Assembly: GCF_008831285.2 (NCBI RefSeq)
Contig: NC_045143.1
Coordinates: forward strand, 7,883,503 to 7,947,502
Direction: 5' to 3'
Source: Nymphaea colorata
Taxonomy: Eukaryota; Streptophyta; Magnoliopsida; Nymphaeales; Nymphaeaceae
DNA length: 64,000 nucleotides
In this document: positions 21,810-33,659 of the stretch, piece after piece
Layout of the letters: the number at the start of each line of letters is the position of its first letter
Position numbering within the stretch: the stretch's first letter is position 1
The notes under the pieces: generated by a model
What the model was told of the DNA's origin: nothing
The model's input: only the letters and a program-made list of their open reading frames with translations
The model's database searches: none
Position numbers and translations under genes: made by a program

Positions 21810-22544
21810 CTGAAGACAAATAAGCCTCTAATAAGTTATATCAAACCAAAGTAAAATGGAGCCCAGTTACATACAGTTTTATTCTTGAGGACATGGGAAT
21901 CATATATCCTTACTACCAATATCTAGTTGCCTACTGATGCATGCATTTAAGGTGTGTTTGGGTGACACTCTTAAACGGCCAAGTTCTGGAGGTCGCCAAT
22001 CTCAGGCGGCACCGACCCGTTGAGGAGGTTGTTCTGGAGTTGGAGCACCTCGAGCGAGGCGAGGCGGCCGATTCCTCGTGGGATGTCACCGGTGAAGTTG
22101 TTTCCTGAGAGATTGAGCTCGCGAAGTGCGGTGAACCGGGCGATGTCATTGGGAATCGCCCCAACGAGGACGTTCTCCGATAGGTTGAGGGAGCGGAGCT
22201 GGTTGCAACGGTAAAGAAGGGAGGGGAAGCCGCCGGAGATGTAGTTGTCGGTGAGGTCAAGAACGGTGAGGTTGGCAAGGTCGCAGATGGTATCGGGGAG
22301 CTCACCATGGAGTTCCTGGCTAGTAAGTTGGAGAGCAGTGACGGACGGCGTCGGTTGCGGGGGCGCACGCGACGCCGGTCCAGTTGCAGTGAGGGCCGTT
22401 GGATGTGTTCCAGGAGAGGAGAGATGGAGGGCTGTTAAACCCTTGCTTGATGCTTAGAAGCGTCAGGGCGTCGTCGGCGGCGGCGAAGAAGGGGAGAATG
22501 AGGAAGAGGAGTGTGGTAGTAGTGATGAGTGCTGTTTTCGCCAT

Positions 22545-24927
22545 TGGTGGGGCCGACGAGGCTGGAAACCCCGGGAAGTGAAGGTATTAAAAAAAGGCCT
22601 TTTCGATGGTTCAGCAGATTGCTGTTATCGGACCCGATTTGGAAGTCCAATGGGAAGAATGGATCTAACTGGACCCGAAAGAGCCCCGGTTTGGGTAAGA
22701 GAAGGAGATACCCAGTGGAAGGCCTCGTGCTTCGACAATGCAAGGATATGGGTCTGTGGTTCGCTTGAATCTGGTTTTAGAATTTAAAAAGAAATGTTGG
22801 GGTAAAACTGTATCTGATCAAGAACGACATCATGACGCCTCCTTTCCTTGATGACTAAATTGAGCTCTCATTAAATAATTTACCTGCTTTTTTTTTTTTT
22901 TTTTTTATCTTTTGAATGACCACACTTCTAGATTCCGGTTTTGTCTTGTTTAAATAAAAAATACATATAAATTTTTAAATGTAACATAAAAATTTTTAAA
23001 TGTAAATTTTAAAATTTAAATAACACTCATATATAAAAACAAAATATTAATAAGTTTATGTATTTTTTGATAATGAAATTGAGTTGTGTGACTCGGACCA
23101 AGCAAATATACTTTTTTCAAGGTGCCTAAATAATGGGTAGCCTTCAATCTGTTTTTTGTACGTTAAGCGTTTGATTGCAACATTTGATAAGATCAAATCC
23201 TCCTGATGATCTCAAGTCTATCCTTTTTTTAATGTAAAAAAGTGAAATAAAGATTTCAAGTGTGAATGTTAGCTTTGATGTAGGAGCTCTAGTTTGATAA
23301 ACCAACGATTTTGCCGTGGATCTTTTGCTACGCGGTTGCCTTGAAGATGTTTTCCCGATTTTCCAAAACTTAGCTGGTGCAAATTTTTTTAATATTGAGC
23401 TAACATGCCAATATATCAGATTCAGCTAAATTTTCAAAAATAAACCTAAACGATTTGTGATAGGAAGATCACGCGTGACGTTTTATTATCGTTAACAAAC
23501 ACCCCCACCCTATCAGTAAATCTGTGAGTTTGGTGTTAACTAATCTAGCTTCAAAAGAATCGAATATGAAAGTTGGATCGCTTTCAGATTTAAAAAACTA
23601 CATAAGAGACCATATTCAGATTTTAACGGCCATACATTTGTAAGTCAGTTCTTGGCATATTTTAATGCAGATCATATTCAGATTTGGAAGTGGATTTAAA
23701 AATCAGATTTAGCTTGGAATCAGATTACAAATTCAGATTTATATTAATATATGATATAGAGTACACTTCTCCTTCAAATCCAAATCCAAATACGTAAACA
23801 TCTGAAAAAGTAGATATTGTAGAGAATAATCCAGGCCAAGAATTATTCATTCAAATTCGAATTGGAACCCAAATATCTGAATATCTTACTTGATAAAGGG
23901 GACGTCAATATTGAAATAGATCCAGATTAGACATCCAATCAAACTACTTTAAGTGAGTAGGACATGAAAGCAAAGATTTTAAGCGATTAAGAAATTGGCA
24001 CATATAAACACGATTCCTCCTCATAAAAGGATATGGATATTTTGGCCCTTGTCATATATAAAAATTTCACTTGTCATATGTAAAAATTTTGAAAAATGAT
24101 ATTTCGACTCCTCTATCAAAATTTAGAAACTTTAATTTAGTCTTCCTCATAAAAAATTTCTGACTCTACTCTTGAAGGTAACTACCCTGTATGTTGGCTT
24201 CGGCAACAAGGTTGCAAGTTGGGCATCATGTGCTCCGGGCAAAAGAAAGAGGGAAGAGAAAGAGAAAATACAAACTTTTTGGAAAGTGCAATTTTGAATC
24301 TTAAATAAGCTGCAAGTTGAAAATTTGAGGAATACCAGGGACGCGAAAAGAAATGGTTAGAGTTAATGCACATCTGCAAATTGAAAAGAACCTAAGCTGA
24401 TGAGTAGCTTTAGTAAGTTTAGTACATTGGCTGATGAGAATCAGAATTTGGATTAAAAAAAAAAAAGATTGTGTGTTATTTCAACAATATTAAGAAAATT
24501 GTGTTTTTCACTAGCCTAACTAATTTGGGTGTATTTTAAAAAATAAATAAAAAATATTAAATTCGGATAAATTAAATCTAAGCAAAAAATTAAAGCAGCA
24601 TGACCTTTAGCTTAAAAATATCACATTGAACTTCCTCTATTTAAGTAAAATATAAAGTATGACTTTTAGTTGCACACTGTCATGCACGATCAAACTGAGA
24701 AATCAATGGACTTTTGGTTGTAGGGACACTGTTATTAGTGGCCAGTAAATCAAGGTAATGCTCGTGGCTTCCGCGGCTGTACCATTTGGTGGAGGTTCCA
24801 ATCTCACAGGTTGAGTTTCTGTGAGGTGGAATCCACACTTTTGTATCTTAATTTAATGTTAAAACTTGGGAGAAATAAGTTATATGTGATGACCCAACAA
24901 GATTTGGGCTGACCACTGTTCCCTAGT
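22545..24927. other. Upstream region of the pseudogene and AT-rich intergenic DNA
   Basis: 22545-22790 is the former leader/promoter of the broken receptor kinase. Beyond it the DNA is AT-rich with A/T homopolymers. 23570-23960 carries repeated cagattt/aatctg motifs of a family also present at 32010, 33890, 36960 and 37480. No coding is recognised. Confidence 0.6.
23570..23960. repeat. Dispersed cagatttgaa-rich repeat, copy 1
   Basis: Dense occurrences of tcagattt, aaatctga and gatccagatt in both orientations resemble 32010-32200, 33890-34085, 36960-37370 and 37480-37700. Ends are not defined; probably a decayed non-coding transposon family. Confidence 0.5.
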
Positions 24928-25113
24928 CAATTACAAATTTACTAACTATATATTTAGTGTCCCAGAAAAAAATTTCTACAATTTATATATATATATATGT
25001 CTTTTATTACCCAAGGCAATTACAAATTTACTAACTATATATTTAGTGTCCGAGAAAAAAATTTCTACAACTTTTATATATATATATATTTATATGTCTT
25101 TTATTACCCAAGG
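24928..25113. repeat. 89-bp tandem duplication
   Basis: The block from caattacaaatttactaac to ttattacccaagg occurs at 24928 and again at 25017 with few differences, mainly in the length of an internal TA tract. Confidence 0.9.
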
Positions 25114-25265
25114 CATGTACGGCATAGGGAGGCTGGACGGAATCCTCCCCTTGAAATTGATAATGGGCTTGCTGGGTCTCCTCCAAGCGATGTTGGACAA
25201 TGAAACCCTGCCGTACCCACTAGCGACCGGAGGAGGGAAGTGCAGGGAGAGAGAGAGAACTGCTC
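25110..25265 (+). repeat. Dispersed repeat, copy 2 (pairs with 3550-3785)
   Basis: Shares gatgttggacaatgaaaccc and ggaggagggaagtg with copy 1. One frame reads LPLKLIMGLLGLLQAMLDNE and then TLPYPLATGGGK, but the other copy does not keep it open, so I do not call a gene. Confidence 0.7.
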
Positions 25266-25267
<2 letters not shown>

Positions 25268-25312
<45 letters not shown>

Positions 25313-25322
25313 TATATATATA
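25268..25322. repeat. (TA)n microsatellite
   Basis: About 55 bp of TA repeat with one phase break near 25305. Confidence 0.95.
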
Positions 25323-26580
25323 GGTAAAAACTAGACATTTAGGTCAGGGATAAAAACCAAAGTTATTTTAAATAAATTATAAACATCCTAATATACTTAT
25401 AAAAGCTATTTTGATATAAAACATGCTTTGGTTTTTATGCAAAATGTTAATTTTTCTATTATGAACATGGTTGATGCTGCGAGAGCAATTCATTTTCGCT
25501 GATGATAAAAACACTATTAAAACCTAAAAAAGAATCAACTTAATATATATTTTGCACCAACGTATCCTTAAGATCTTATTGGTAAGGTTAGATTAAAAAA
25601 AAAACACACTTCAAATATCAATTTAGTATAAAACTTGCTTTAGTTTAAGTTAATTTTTCTACAAATGAAAGATGTTTCTGTGATCAAAAATTTGATGTTA
25701 TATAAGCGGTTCAATTTTACTTATCATAAAAGTGCAACCCAATTCAAAAAATAATTAACTTAATATATGTTTCTCATCACATATTATTGAAGCCATACCC
25801 ATGAGGTTAGATCACAAAAAAAAAAAAAACAAACACTTTAATAATCACATTGGTTTTTGTCCCTGACCCAGTGATCTAAGACCTATCAATTGCTCATACA
25901 TAGGCATGTTCTTTTGGGCTAATTTTGTTATAGTGAGACCTGGCATTACTGTGAAAACATGTGGGAAAAATAATAAGCCAGCCAAGCAGGAAGCGTTTGC
26001 ACTTAAAATGTGAGGAGCATCACATGGGGGCAAACATGAACGCAAAGAAGTGAACTCTTTGCACCCATTGTTGTGGATAGCAGTTTGAAATCAGGGATGG
26101 AACTATGTTTTTTTTGTCGCAAAGATAAAAATAGTTTCGAAATTTTAACAAGTGCCAAAATATAATTTTTAAAAATTTTCCTAATAAGTTGAACTAATGA
26201 TTTTTAAAAATTTTACCTAATTTTTATTTCTTTAAACATGGGAGGCACAACTGTAGCCTTGTATTCTTACACGTTCCCTCGATCCGCAAAAGGAGGGGGG
26301 TGGGGGGTGGGGAGAGAATTAGAAATTTCTACCTGCTTCCAAACTTCTTCATTTGGTCCTTTTAAAGCAAATGGCTTTTTCTTTAGCTCATTAACAACTT
26401 TTTGTATTTCCCTACATGTGACATTATCATGCATCATGTATCATTGTGTGGTGTACACCTTACAATATAAGCAGCTTTCATGTGTCATGAAATTATCTGT
26501 CATGTAACTTTTAGGGTGTTCCAGTCTTCTCCTTTTAAGGCACACTCATCCGTACATGTAGACCCCAAGTTCAAGTATAA
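25323..26580. other. AT-rich intergenic DNA
   Basis: No gene recognised. Holds a G-run block at 26294-26312 (three runs of 4 to 6 G separated by single T). Confidence 0.6.
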
Positions 26581-26586
26581 AAACTG

Positions 26587-26667
26587 TGCTTTGATACCAC
26601 TATAACAATCCAACCCTCTCCCTGTCTCAAGCCCTTGGTCCAAGTGTTAACCTGTGCTTTAATACCA
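26587..26667 (-). other. Two minus-strand primer-binding-site-like motifs
   Basis: tgctttgatacca at 26587-26599 and tgctttaatacca at 26655-26667 are the complements of tggtat(c/t)aaagca, resembling retrotransposon primer-binding sites on the minus strand. Both sit in a duplicated context (gtgcttt.ataccactataa and then caaccctct). No LTR could be delimited around them. Confidence 0.5.
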
Positions 26668-27128
26668 CTATAATGGCTCAACCCTCTACAACCTGCCCTC
26701 TAACAGTTTCGGTTCTAGCATAAAAAAAAAAGAAGTTAAAAATCAGGACAATCAACTTCTTTAACAAGACTCTTTATAAGTTATTGAAAATTTCTTATAA
26801 TCTTCAATACGAAACTAAACATTGAAGGTGTTAGATGACTACTACTCATCACTCTCTCGATGTGCTACCTCTCACATCACTCTCTCGATGTGCGACCTCC
26901 CATCAGTATGAGTCTAATTTAAAATCAGCAAACTTGTTCCTACACAATCCCTTCACTTCTTTTTGTCGAGAGATGTATAGTATAGAAGATGTATAGTATA
27001 GCTTAAGCTTATGGATCAGTTAGCACTCTAGCTAACGAGTGTCCTGCTCATAACCTATGTCCCCAAGCAATCCTGAATTATGGAGGCAATAGGAAAGGGG
27101 AAGGGGTTTCAACCTCCTTGGGGTCAAG
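26668..27128. other. Unassigned DNA with a 28-bp tandem duplication
   Basis: catcactctctcgatgtg occurs at 26847 and 26875. Otherwise nothing is recognised. Confidence 0.5.
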
Positions 27129-27449
27129 TCTGGGCACCGGACCGGGCCGTCGCCGGGTACTCGGTAACCGACTCGACTCGGGCCCAGGCACGGAAGAAAA
27201 GAACTAGGGTCGGCCCGATAATGATTTTTTTTTTAAAATTTATCAATTTTTATATATGTTTATAATATTTTATTATGATTAATTATACTAACACACTTTT
27301 TTATTTAAAAATATATTTTTAAATTTAATCGAGCTGGGTTCGAAATTGGGTTTTTCGAGTCAGACTAGGCCTGTGTTTTGGATGTCGGGCGAGCCCCAGG
27401 CCCGACTCATTATCGAACCATGTCTAGCTGGGCCGGCGTGATGCCCAGA
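27129..27449. mobile_element. hAT-like MITE, 321 bp, gcccgactcggg-rich ends
   Basis: Starts TCTGGGCACC and ends with the inverse TCTGGGCATC, matching at 9 of 10 positions. GC-rich subterminal motifs (ccgggccgtcgccggg, gactcgactcgggccc) flank an AT-rich core. No clear target duplication is seen. A related left end lies near 5568. Confidence 0.6.
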
Positions 27450-28425
27450 GTTACTTAGGTTGTCTCCCACCCTAACCCCATTCTACCTCATCCCATGTTA
27501 GAAGATCAGCGTCTACGCGCACTTCCAACATGTCACCAATTCTATCACTTTTGCCGTTCAAAGCTACCTGACTTTGTGTGGAGTGGCAATAGTTGCATTG
27601 GTAAGGCCTCCTTAACGACATATCTTATCTCTTTCACCATTCTTATCTACTTGACACTGTGTGCGAAGGCAAGAGTTGCAATGTTAAGCCTTCTTCAACA
27701 TCATGTTGACTTCTTGTCTGCCTCTTACTATTTTTTTTTTTCAAATTCACCATGCCATTTGAAAATTCCACATTATGTGAGTAAGGACCAAGGCATTTTA
27801 TTCAGGTTGCTGGCAATACAATTTGGCAAACAGCCATTATTGCTAAGGCCGGCACAAGCTCCGTAAGATAATGAAATATGGGAAGTTATAGACCTGCTAC
27901 CAGAGAAATGAACCAATGAATGAATGCAAATGGGTCTATAAGATAGACAACCATGCCGATGAATCCATTGGATGAAATAACATCTTAGTCACTAAAGGCG
28001 ATACACAAGTGGATGGGTTTGATTTCATGAGATGTGATGTGTCCTTTTGGTCATATTGATGTTAACAAATTTTTTTTTTAGCCTCCTTTGCATCCCAATT
28101 TAGGGGTGTGATTATTTGTTAAAAAATCATTAGTTGGTCTCAAACAATCATCCCAAAGATAGTTTGGCCATTGTATCATCTGGGTGGCTTGGAGGGGCAT
28201 AGCTAAAATGACATGCCAACAGTTCGAAACCAGAGGAGGGCTATGCTCTGACCATAAATAGGTTGGATCCAACGTGTTGAGATCTCATCACTTGGTGCCA
28301 ATGGTGGAGGCAGAATATTTTTATGAGGGATATCAAATTAAAGTTTTTAAATTTTAATTAAGGTCAAAATATTATTTTTTAAAATTTTTATGTACAACCA
28401 ATGATTTTTTAAAAAATTTAAATGT

Positions 28426-28460
<35 letters not shown>

Positions 28461-28519
28461 AGGTGGGACGAAAGCCCATACGGGCTTCGTACTAATGCAG
28501 TTCTGGGTTTTCGCTCCTA
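27450..28519. other. Downstream region of the receptor-kinase gene
   Basis: No gene is recognised. A long T tract (28431-28459) and an upstream AT-rich stretch suggest transposon remnants. The 3' untranslated region of the receptor kinase should lie directly left of 28520. Confidence 0.5.
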
Positions 28520-31500
28520 CTAAGTGGCAGAATAACCCTTTGGCTCACCCAGAACTGCATCATCATGGTGTAATTCATGGCGGAGCAAGACATCAACAAC
28601 TTGATTCATGTCCGGCCTGACCGCGGGGAGGTTGCTGGTGCAGAGAAGTCCCAATTTAAAGACAACAAACATCTGCTCAGAGACACAGGGATTGTAGACG
28701 CGCTGGTCCATGGTTTCAGCCAGTGGCTTCTCTTCTCGAAAATATCGCCAAGCCCAGTCCACCAGGTTCATTTCTTCCCCGCCATTGCGAGCTTCCCTTC
28801 CTGTGGCTAGCTCCAGGAGGACCACTCCAAAGCTGTAGACATCGCTCTTTTCATTCACTTTCATGGTATACCCGTATTCTGAAACACACAACAGTTGTTG
28901 AACACAGTGAGTGGCAGAGAAACTCGTAAAGTTTGGATGTTAATGTAAAGTTGGGAAAGCAAATGCACCATGCTTACCTGGAGCCAAGTATCCATATGAA
29001 CCAGCGACTACAGAGACGGTTTTCGATTCACCGGTTCGTTCCATGATCCGAGCCAACCCGAAATCCGCAATCTTGGGCTTGAACTCCTCATCCAGGAGTA
29101 TGTTGCTGCTCTTGACGTCCCTGTGAATCACTGGAGGTGAGCAGCCATGGTGCATGTAGCAGAGTCCGCGAGCCGAGCCGACAGCGACTCGGTAGCGACT
29201 CGACCAGTCGAGAATCGTGTCGCTGTTGTGGAGCCACTTGTCTAGGCTACCGTTCTCCATGAACTCGTAGACGATGAGGCGCGAATTGTCCCCAGAGATA
29301 CTGCAGAGGAGTTTCACCACGTTGGCATGGCAGATGCGGCTAAGGATGCCAACCTCTACCTCGAAAAGCCGCTCCTTCTTCCGATCGACCTCCTGTTTGT
29401 CCCATATCCGCTTGACGGCGACGGCACCGTCGCCGATGGGCACCCGGTACACCTTTCCACTGCCGCCCTGGCCGATGAGGTGGTTTTTTGTTAGACCTCG
29501 TCGGATGTCTTCCTCCGTGAAGCCGAGCCTCTGGAAGGAGATAAGTTTCCAGGATTCGTAGTCGTTGAACTCGCGTCTTTCCAGGATGTGAGCCCGAAGG
29601 CGCGTCGCTGTGAAACTAATGGAGAAGAGGGCGAGGATCCCGACGACGACAAGGGTAGGGATGAGCACAGCCAAGGGAATCGGCCGAGGGGAGGAGCACG
29701 ACCGGAGAATTTGGCTTAGGGAAGGATCGGACGCACATAGCCTGGGGTTATGGAGGAAACTTTGTGCGAACGCTGCACTATCGAGGGCGCCTGGGACTTT
29801 TCCAGTTAGATCGTTGTCAGAGAGGTTGAGCTTTGAAAGTTTCAGATTGCTAAGTCCCGGTGGTATCTCGCCGGAGAGGTGGTTATCTGAGAGGTCAAGG
29901 CTGTTGAGGGACGGTAGCTGGCTGAATGACGTCGGAATCTCTCCAGTCAGCTGGTTGTTGCTGAGGTCGAGATTAGATAGTTGCAGCAACGAGCCGACAT
30001 TTGATGGTATACCACCAGAGAATTGGTTGTGGTCTAGAAGCAAGTCCGTCAGGTTCTGCAATTGGGTGATACTGGTTGGGATTTCTCCTGTGAAGCTATT
30101 CCAGCTCCCCTTAAGCACTTTCAAATATGTGATGGCCGAAAGATTCACAGGAAACTCGCCTGAAAAATTGTTGTTTTGGATCTCTAGCCTGGAAAGGTGT
30201 GGCGATGAGATGCTTGGTAGCTGTCCTGAAAACGAGTTGTGTCCAAGCGTCAACGTTTGCAGATTCCTTAACGACAGCAAATTCACCGGAATCTCTCCGG
30301 AGAACCTGTTATTGTACGCCATCACATGCTGCAGGCTCGAGCATCTGGCCAACCCTTCTGGAAATTCGCCGGAAAAATTGTTAGAGTAGGCACTCACGGC
30401 CTTTAGCTGTCCGCGCTGGCAAAGATGTTTTGGCAGCTCACCCGAGAATTCATTCTCCGCAACCTCCAAGTAAATGAGATCAGAGTAACGACCGAAATCG
30501 GGAGGGAGGCTGCCGTTAAACCTGTTGGTGAAGAGCTTCAAATCGACCAGCCTTTTCATTAGACCGATCTCGGGCGGGAGCTCACCGGATAGATCATTCT
30601 TTTCGAGGTAGAGAACTGTCAAATTCTCGAGCGTAGCAACCTGCGCCGGCAGAGTCCCGGTCAGCTGATTTTGGCTGAGGTCTATCTCCTCCAAACCGGT
30701 GGACAGTATCTGTCGGGGTATCTCGCCGGTGAGATTGTTCTGATAGAGATATAGGATTTTCAGATTGGGCAACCTGAAGATCCCTGCCGAAATGGAGCCG
30801 GTCAGCTTGTTTTGGCACACGTCCAGCCTCTCGAGCGCAGTCAGGTTGCCAAAAGACATCGGAATGGGTCCGATCAAGTTCATCTCCCGCATATACAGGT
30901 ATCTCAGCCGCTTCAGCCGTCCGATTTCAGGCCGGATCTCCGCCGGGCGGAAGGGATTAAATGCTAGGACTAGCATGGCAAGGTTCTGGAGTTCGCCGAT
31001 CTCGGGCGGCACTGAGCCGTTGAGTTGGTTGCACATCATGAAGAGTATCTCGAGAGACGCAAGGCGGCCGATTCCTCGTGGGATGTCGCCGGTGAGATTG
31101 TTCCCGGAGAGATTGAGCTCGCGAAGTTCGGTTAGCCGGGCGATGTCATCGGGAATTGCTCCGACGAGGAGGTTCTCCGAGAGGTTGAGGGACTGGAGTT
31201 GGGTGCAACGGGAAAGGAGCGAAGGGAAGCTGCCGGAGATGTAGTTGTCGGTGAGGTCAAGAACGGTGAGGTTCTTAAGGTCGCATATGGTGGCGGGGAG
31301 CTCACCATGGAGGTCGTGGCTAGTGAGGTAGAGAGCAGTGACGGCGTTGGTTGCGGGGGCGCACTCGACGCCCTTCCAGTTGCAGTGAGGGCCATTGGAT
31401 GCGTTCCAGGATAGGAGAGAAGGAGGGCTGTTGAACCCTTGCTTGATGCTTAGAAGCGTTTGGGTGTCGTCGGAGGCAGCGAAGAAGGGGAGAATGAGGA

Positions 31501-31534
31501 CGGAGAAGACGAAGGGGAGTGCTGCGGTCGCCAT
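28520..31534 (-). CDS. LRR receptor-like kinase, subfamily XI, HSL3-like (two exons)
   Basis: Predicted plasma-membrane serine/threonine receptor kinase of 971 residues. Exon 1 is 28978-31534, exon 2 is 28520-28878, and a 99-bp GT-AG intron (28879-28977) splits the APE motif codon, restoring YLAPEYGYTMKVNEKSDVYS. The first ATG is at 31534. Residues 1-22 form a signal peptide; the LRRNT motif HCNWKGVEC is near 51-58; about 20 LRRs span 65-595; a transmembrane helix (LAVLIPTLVVVGILALF) lies near 621-640; the kinase runs from about 686 to 960. The glycine loop GQGGSGKVY, VAVK lysine (K708), HRD aspartate (D806) and DFG aspartate (D824) are all present, so it is an RD kinase expected to be active. 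AVKRIWD and TGREARNGGEEMNLVDWAW resemble HSL3, a receptor for secreted peptides; other HAESA-like receptors are the alternative. No in-frame stop interrupts either exon. Confidence 0.93.
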
Positions 31535-31690
31535 TGACAATGGACGATGCTTTCGCCGCGGGAAAGGGAAGGATTTAAAGTGGCACGCTGAACCTCGCCT
31601 TTATGTATCCTGGATCCTTGAAATCCGATCGGCTGCTCCAAAAGCAAAGCAGCGAACCATTTGTTTCATGGATCCGAACTCCTCCGAGCT
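31535..31690 (-). promoter_or_regulatory. Leader and core promoter of the receptor-kinase gene
   Basis: An AT-rich ctttaaatcc (31571-31580 on the plus strand as ggatttaaag) lies about 40 bp before the ATG and may be a TATA-like element, though that would leave a very short leader. No stronger element was seen. Confidence 0.3.
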
Positions 31691-32200
31691 CTCCCAATTC
31701 AGATTTGATAAGAGCGCCAGGAAGTCTTTTCCGGTGTGGAAATGTGGACGACTACGGGATGACAGTTTGTCGTCCTCTATGGAAAAAATGGCAATGAGAA
31801 ACAAAATGCTTCCCTGGCTCGTTCTAATCAGTGTAGTCTTTCCTTTTCAGTTTCCTTTGTCTCCTCCCGTGTGTGATACGCCTGCCCTTAACATCATAGT
31901 CTTTATATTCATCTCATTTTTCTTTTATTAAACGATATGCATGGCCTAATAATGCAAAAGAAAATTTTCACAGGAAAAAATGTGATTAGGCCTCACCCGG
32001 AATGTCATTAATACATTCAATTCAGATCCTATATTCGATCGGACGGTTGAAAAAATTTAACATTTAATTAAGAAATCGGGTCAGATTCAAATTTAAAAAA
32101 GGACATCATAGATTCAGATTTGAAAAATGATAGAATTCGAACTCAGGTTCAGATTTAAACAAATATTCGATCAGATCTGATTCAATTTAGTCTTAAATAA
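31691..32200. repeat. Duplicated upstream block, copy 1 (pairs with 33660-34090)
   Basis: Shares with the second copy gtgtggaaat(g/t)tggac, then a block ending in aacatcat(a/t)(g/t)tcttata, followed by aatcgggtc(a/g)gattcag(a/att)tttaaaaaa and gattcagatttga. Spacing is nearly equal in the two, so it is a segmental duplication about 2 kb apart rather than independent repeats. Confidence 0.7.
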
Positions 32201-33107
32201 AGTTCTCTCCATTAAATTCAATTTGGTTGGGACATACATATGAAAGCAATTGATGACCCTATATGTAAAGTGATGCAAGACAACACAAGACATTTTCTCT
32301 TCTCCGACTCTTTTCTATGTGATGCAAAATGTGTCATTGGATTTTTTGTTTTTCTTTTTATTTAAGAAAATATTTTGATTTATAGGAACAATTTTGTTTC
32401 AAAGGGCCTAGTATAGCGGGTTGGATTGAAAGTTGACCAATCAATATATCATCAGTTCAAATTTTTGACTGCTATTTTTCCGGGCTGCAAACAGTGTAGA
32501 GAGTCGCACCGAGTTGAAAGTACCCTGGCCAACACGGACCTAGACCACGGAGACGTGAGGAAGTGGGTGCGCTTCGGCCTTTCACTCGCGAAATAAGGGT
32601 AACTTCTGCTCACTCAGATTTATAGAAACGAGTTTACAATTTAATCATTTATTACAATTTTTGTGAAAGATGTGAGTGTCTTAGAGATGATTAGCTTAAA
32701 ATATAAAATTAAGTCGAGGGCTTGTCGAAGAGCTCAAAGTCCCTCTTTCCCTTCTCTGATTCTTGGAATTCAGGACTGTTTCTGGACTTGATGAGGCCTA
32801 CTTTACGTTGTAAACAGAAAGGAAAAAGAAATTTGAAACTTGCAAAACTTTTAGCTACCATAAAGTATATGTGTTACTGATAACCAGAAAATCTATAGGA
32901 GACTTCTCCTGTTATTTTCTACATGATTCAGATTAAAATGTGAATAATTTGCATATATATATATATATAATGTTCTCACTTACGTAATGACTCACCATAA
33001 ATTTTTTGCCCGGATGCTGCGAACCATATGCTCGTGTGGCAATGCTTTTTTTTTTTTTATTAAAATAATTAAAAAGGAACTACGACGATTACGTTCTGAG
33101 TAACTCA
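32201..33107. other. AT-rich intergenic DNA
   Basis: No gene recognised. A moderately GC-rich patch at 32480-32600 could not be assigned. Confidence 0.6.
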
Positions 33108-33497
33108 GGTGGTGTTTGAGGACCTTGAATTTTGATTTACAATTAAAATTTTAAAAAATTTCAGTGCAAACAAAAATTAGAATGAAAATTTTGGTTCTCG
33201 TTTCCCTTGTGTTTGACAGTATGAAATTTTGATTCCAGAATTGATAACAATGGGTTTGATGAAGCATGAATTATAATTGTTGAATTGATTAATTAAAACC
33301 ATCATGACATGTAGATGGACAAAAATTTCTAAACTTTGGCAATCATAATTTTACTGCTTATATAGAATCATAATTCTGAAATTTTGATTAAAAAATGACC
33401 TTAAAATGAATCAAAATTTTTTGTTTGGTAACATAATTCTCACTTCAATAAAAAGAAGAGTTTTAATTTTAGAATTCCACGCCTAATCAAGCACCCC
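33108..33497. mobile_element. Tourist/Harbinger-like MITE, about 390 bp
   Basis: Starts ggtggtgtttgagg and ends aatcaagcacccc, an imperfect terminal inverted repeat of the GGGGTGTTTGATT type. Flanked by tca and tta, close to the 3-bp target duplication of the Harbinger class. The interior is AT-rich and non-coding, with repeated aaaattttgatt motifs in both orientations. Confidence 0.45.
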
Positions 33498-33659
33498 TTA
33501 AGAGTCTAGTATACTGAATGACCAAAATGCCCTTGATTAATTAAAAGAACTTTTTATAAAACAAAAAAAAGCCAAAAAATTCAAAATACCAAAAAAGATA
33601 TATTTCTAAAATAATTTTTAAAATAACTTTTTTTTTGCTTGCGTACACCGAGTGGCACA

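Larger units (their letters stand above)
19106..21973. mobile_element. Mosaic transposon insertion inside the receptor-kinase pseudogene
   Basis: The receptor reading breaks after ...LQNLAV at about 21974 and resumes with LILAYNPFSPAEIRPE at about 19092. Between them lie, in order: a copia LTR with a minisatellite and primer-binding site, a copia RNase H tail with polypurine tract and another LTR-like end, a hAT transposase relic on the minus strand, a second copia RNase H relic, and a short exon-like piece. This is nested or successive insertion, not one element. No clear flanking target duplication is visible. Confidence 0.8.
16768..22544 (-). pseudogene. LRR receptor-like kinase pseudogene (HSL3-like), split by an insertion
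   Basis: Aligns by eye over nearly its whole length to the intact receptor at 28520-31534. The N-terminal part runs 22544 to about 21974 and includes the start codon, a signal peptide, the LRRNT motif HCNWTGVAC and the first LRRs. The rest runs about 19105 to 16768: more LRRs, a transmembrane segment, a kinase with HRDVKSSNILLD and ADFGLAR, a 103-bp intron (17079-17181) at the same site as in the intact gene, and a second exon. Lesions seen: a 4-bp duplication causing a frameshift near 22343; a 2.9-kb insertion between two LRR residues; loss of one 24-residue LRR near 18740; a stop near 18660; a frameshift near 18545; TAG for tyrosine just after GQGGSGK (17631-17640); a deletion and frameshift near 17520; and an altered C terminus. 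It cannot encode a working receptor. Confidence 0.93.

Noticed and set aside
29610-30389. 259-codon frame antisense to the receptor-kinase exon
   Set aside because: It is the shadow of the LRR-coding strand; regular LRR codon use keeps the opposite frame open.
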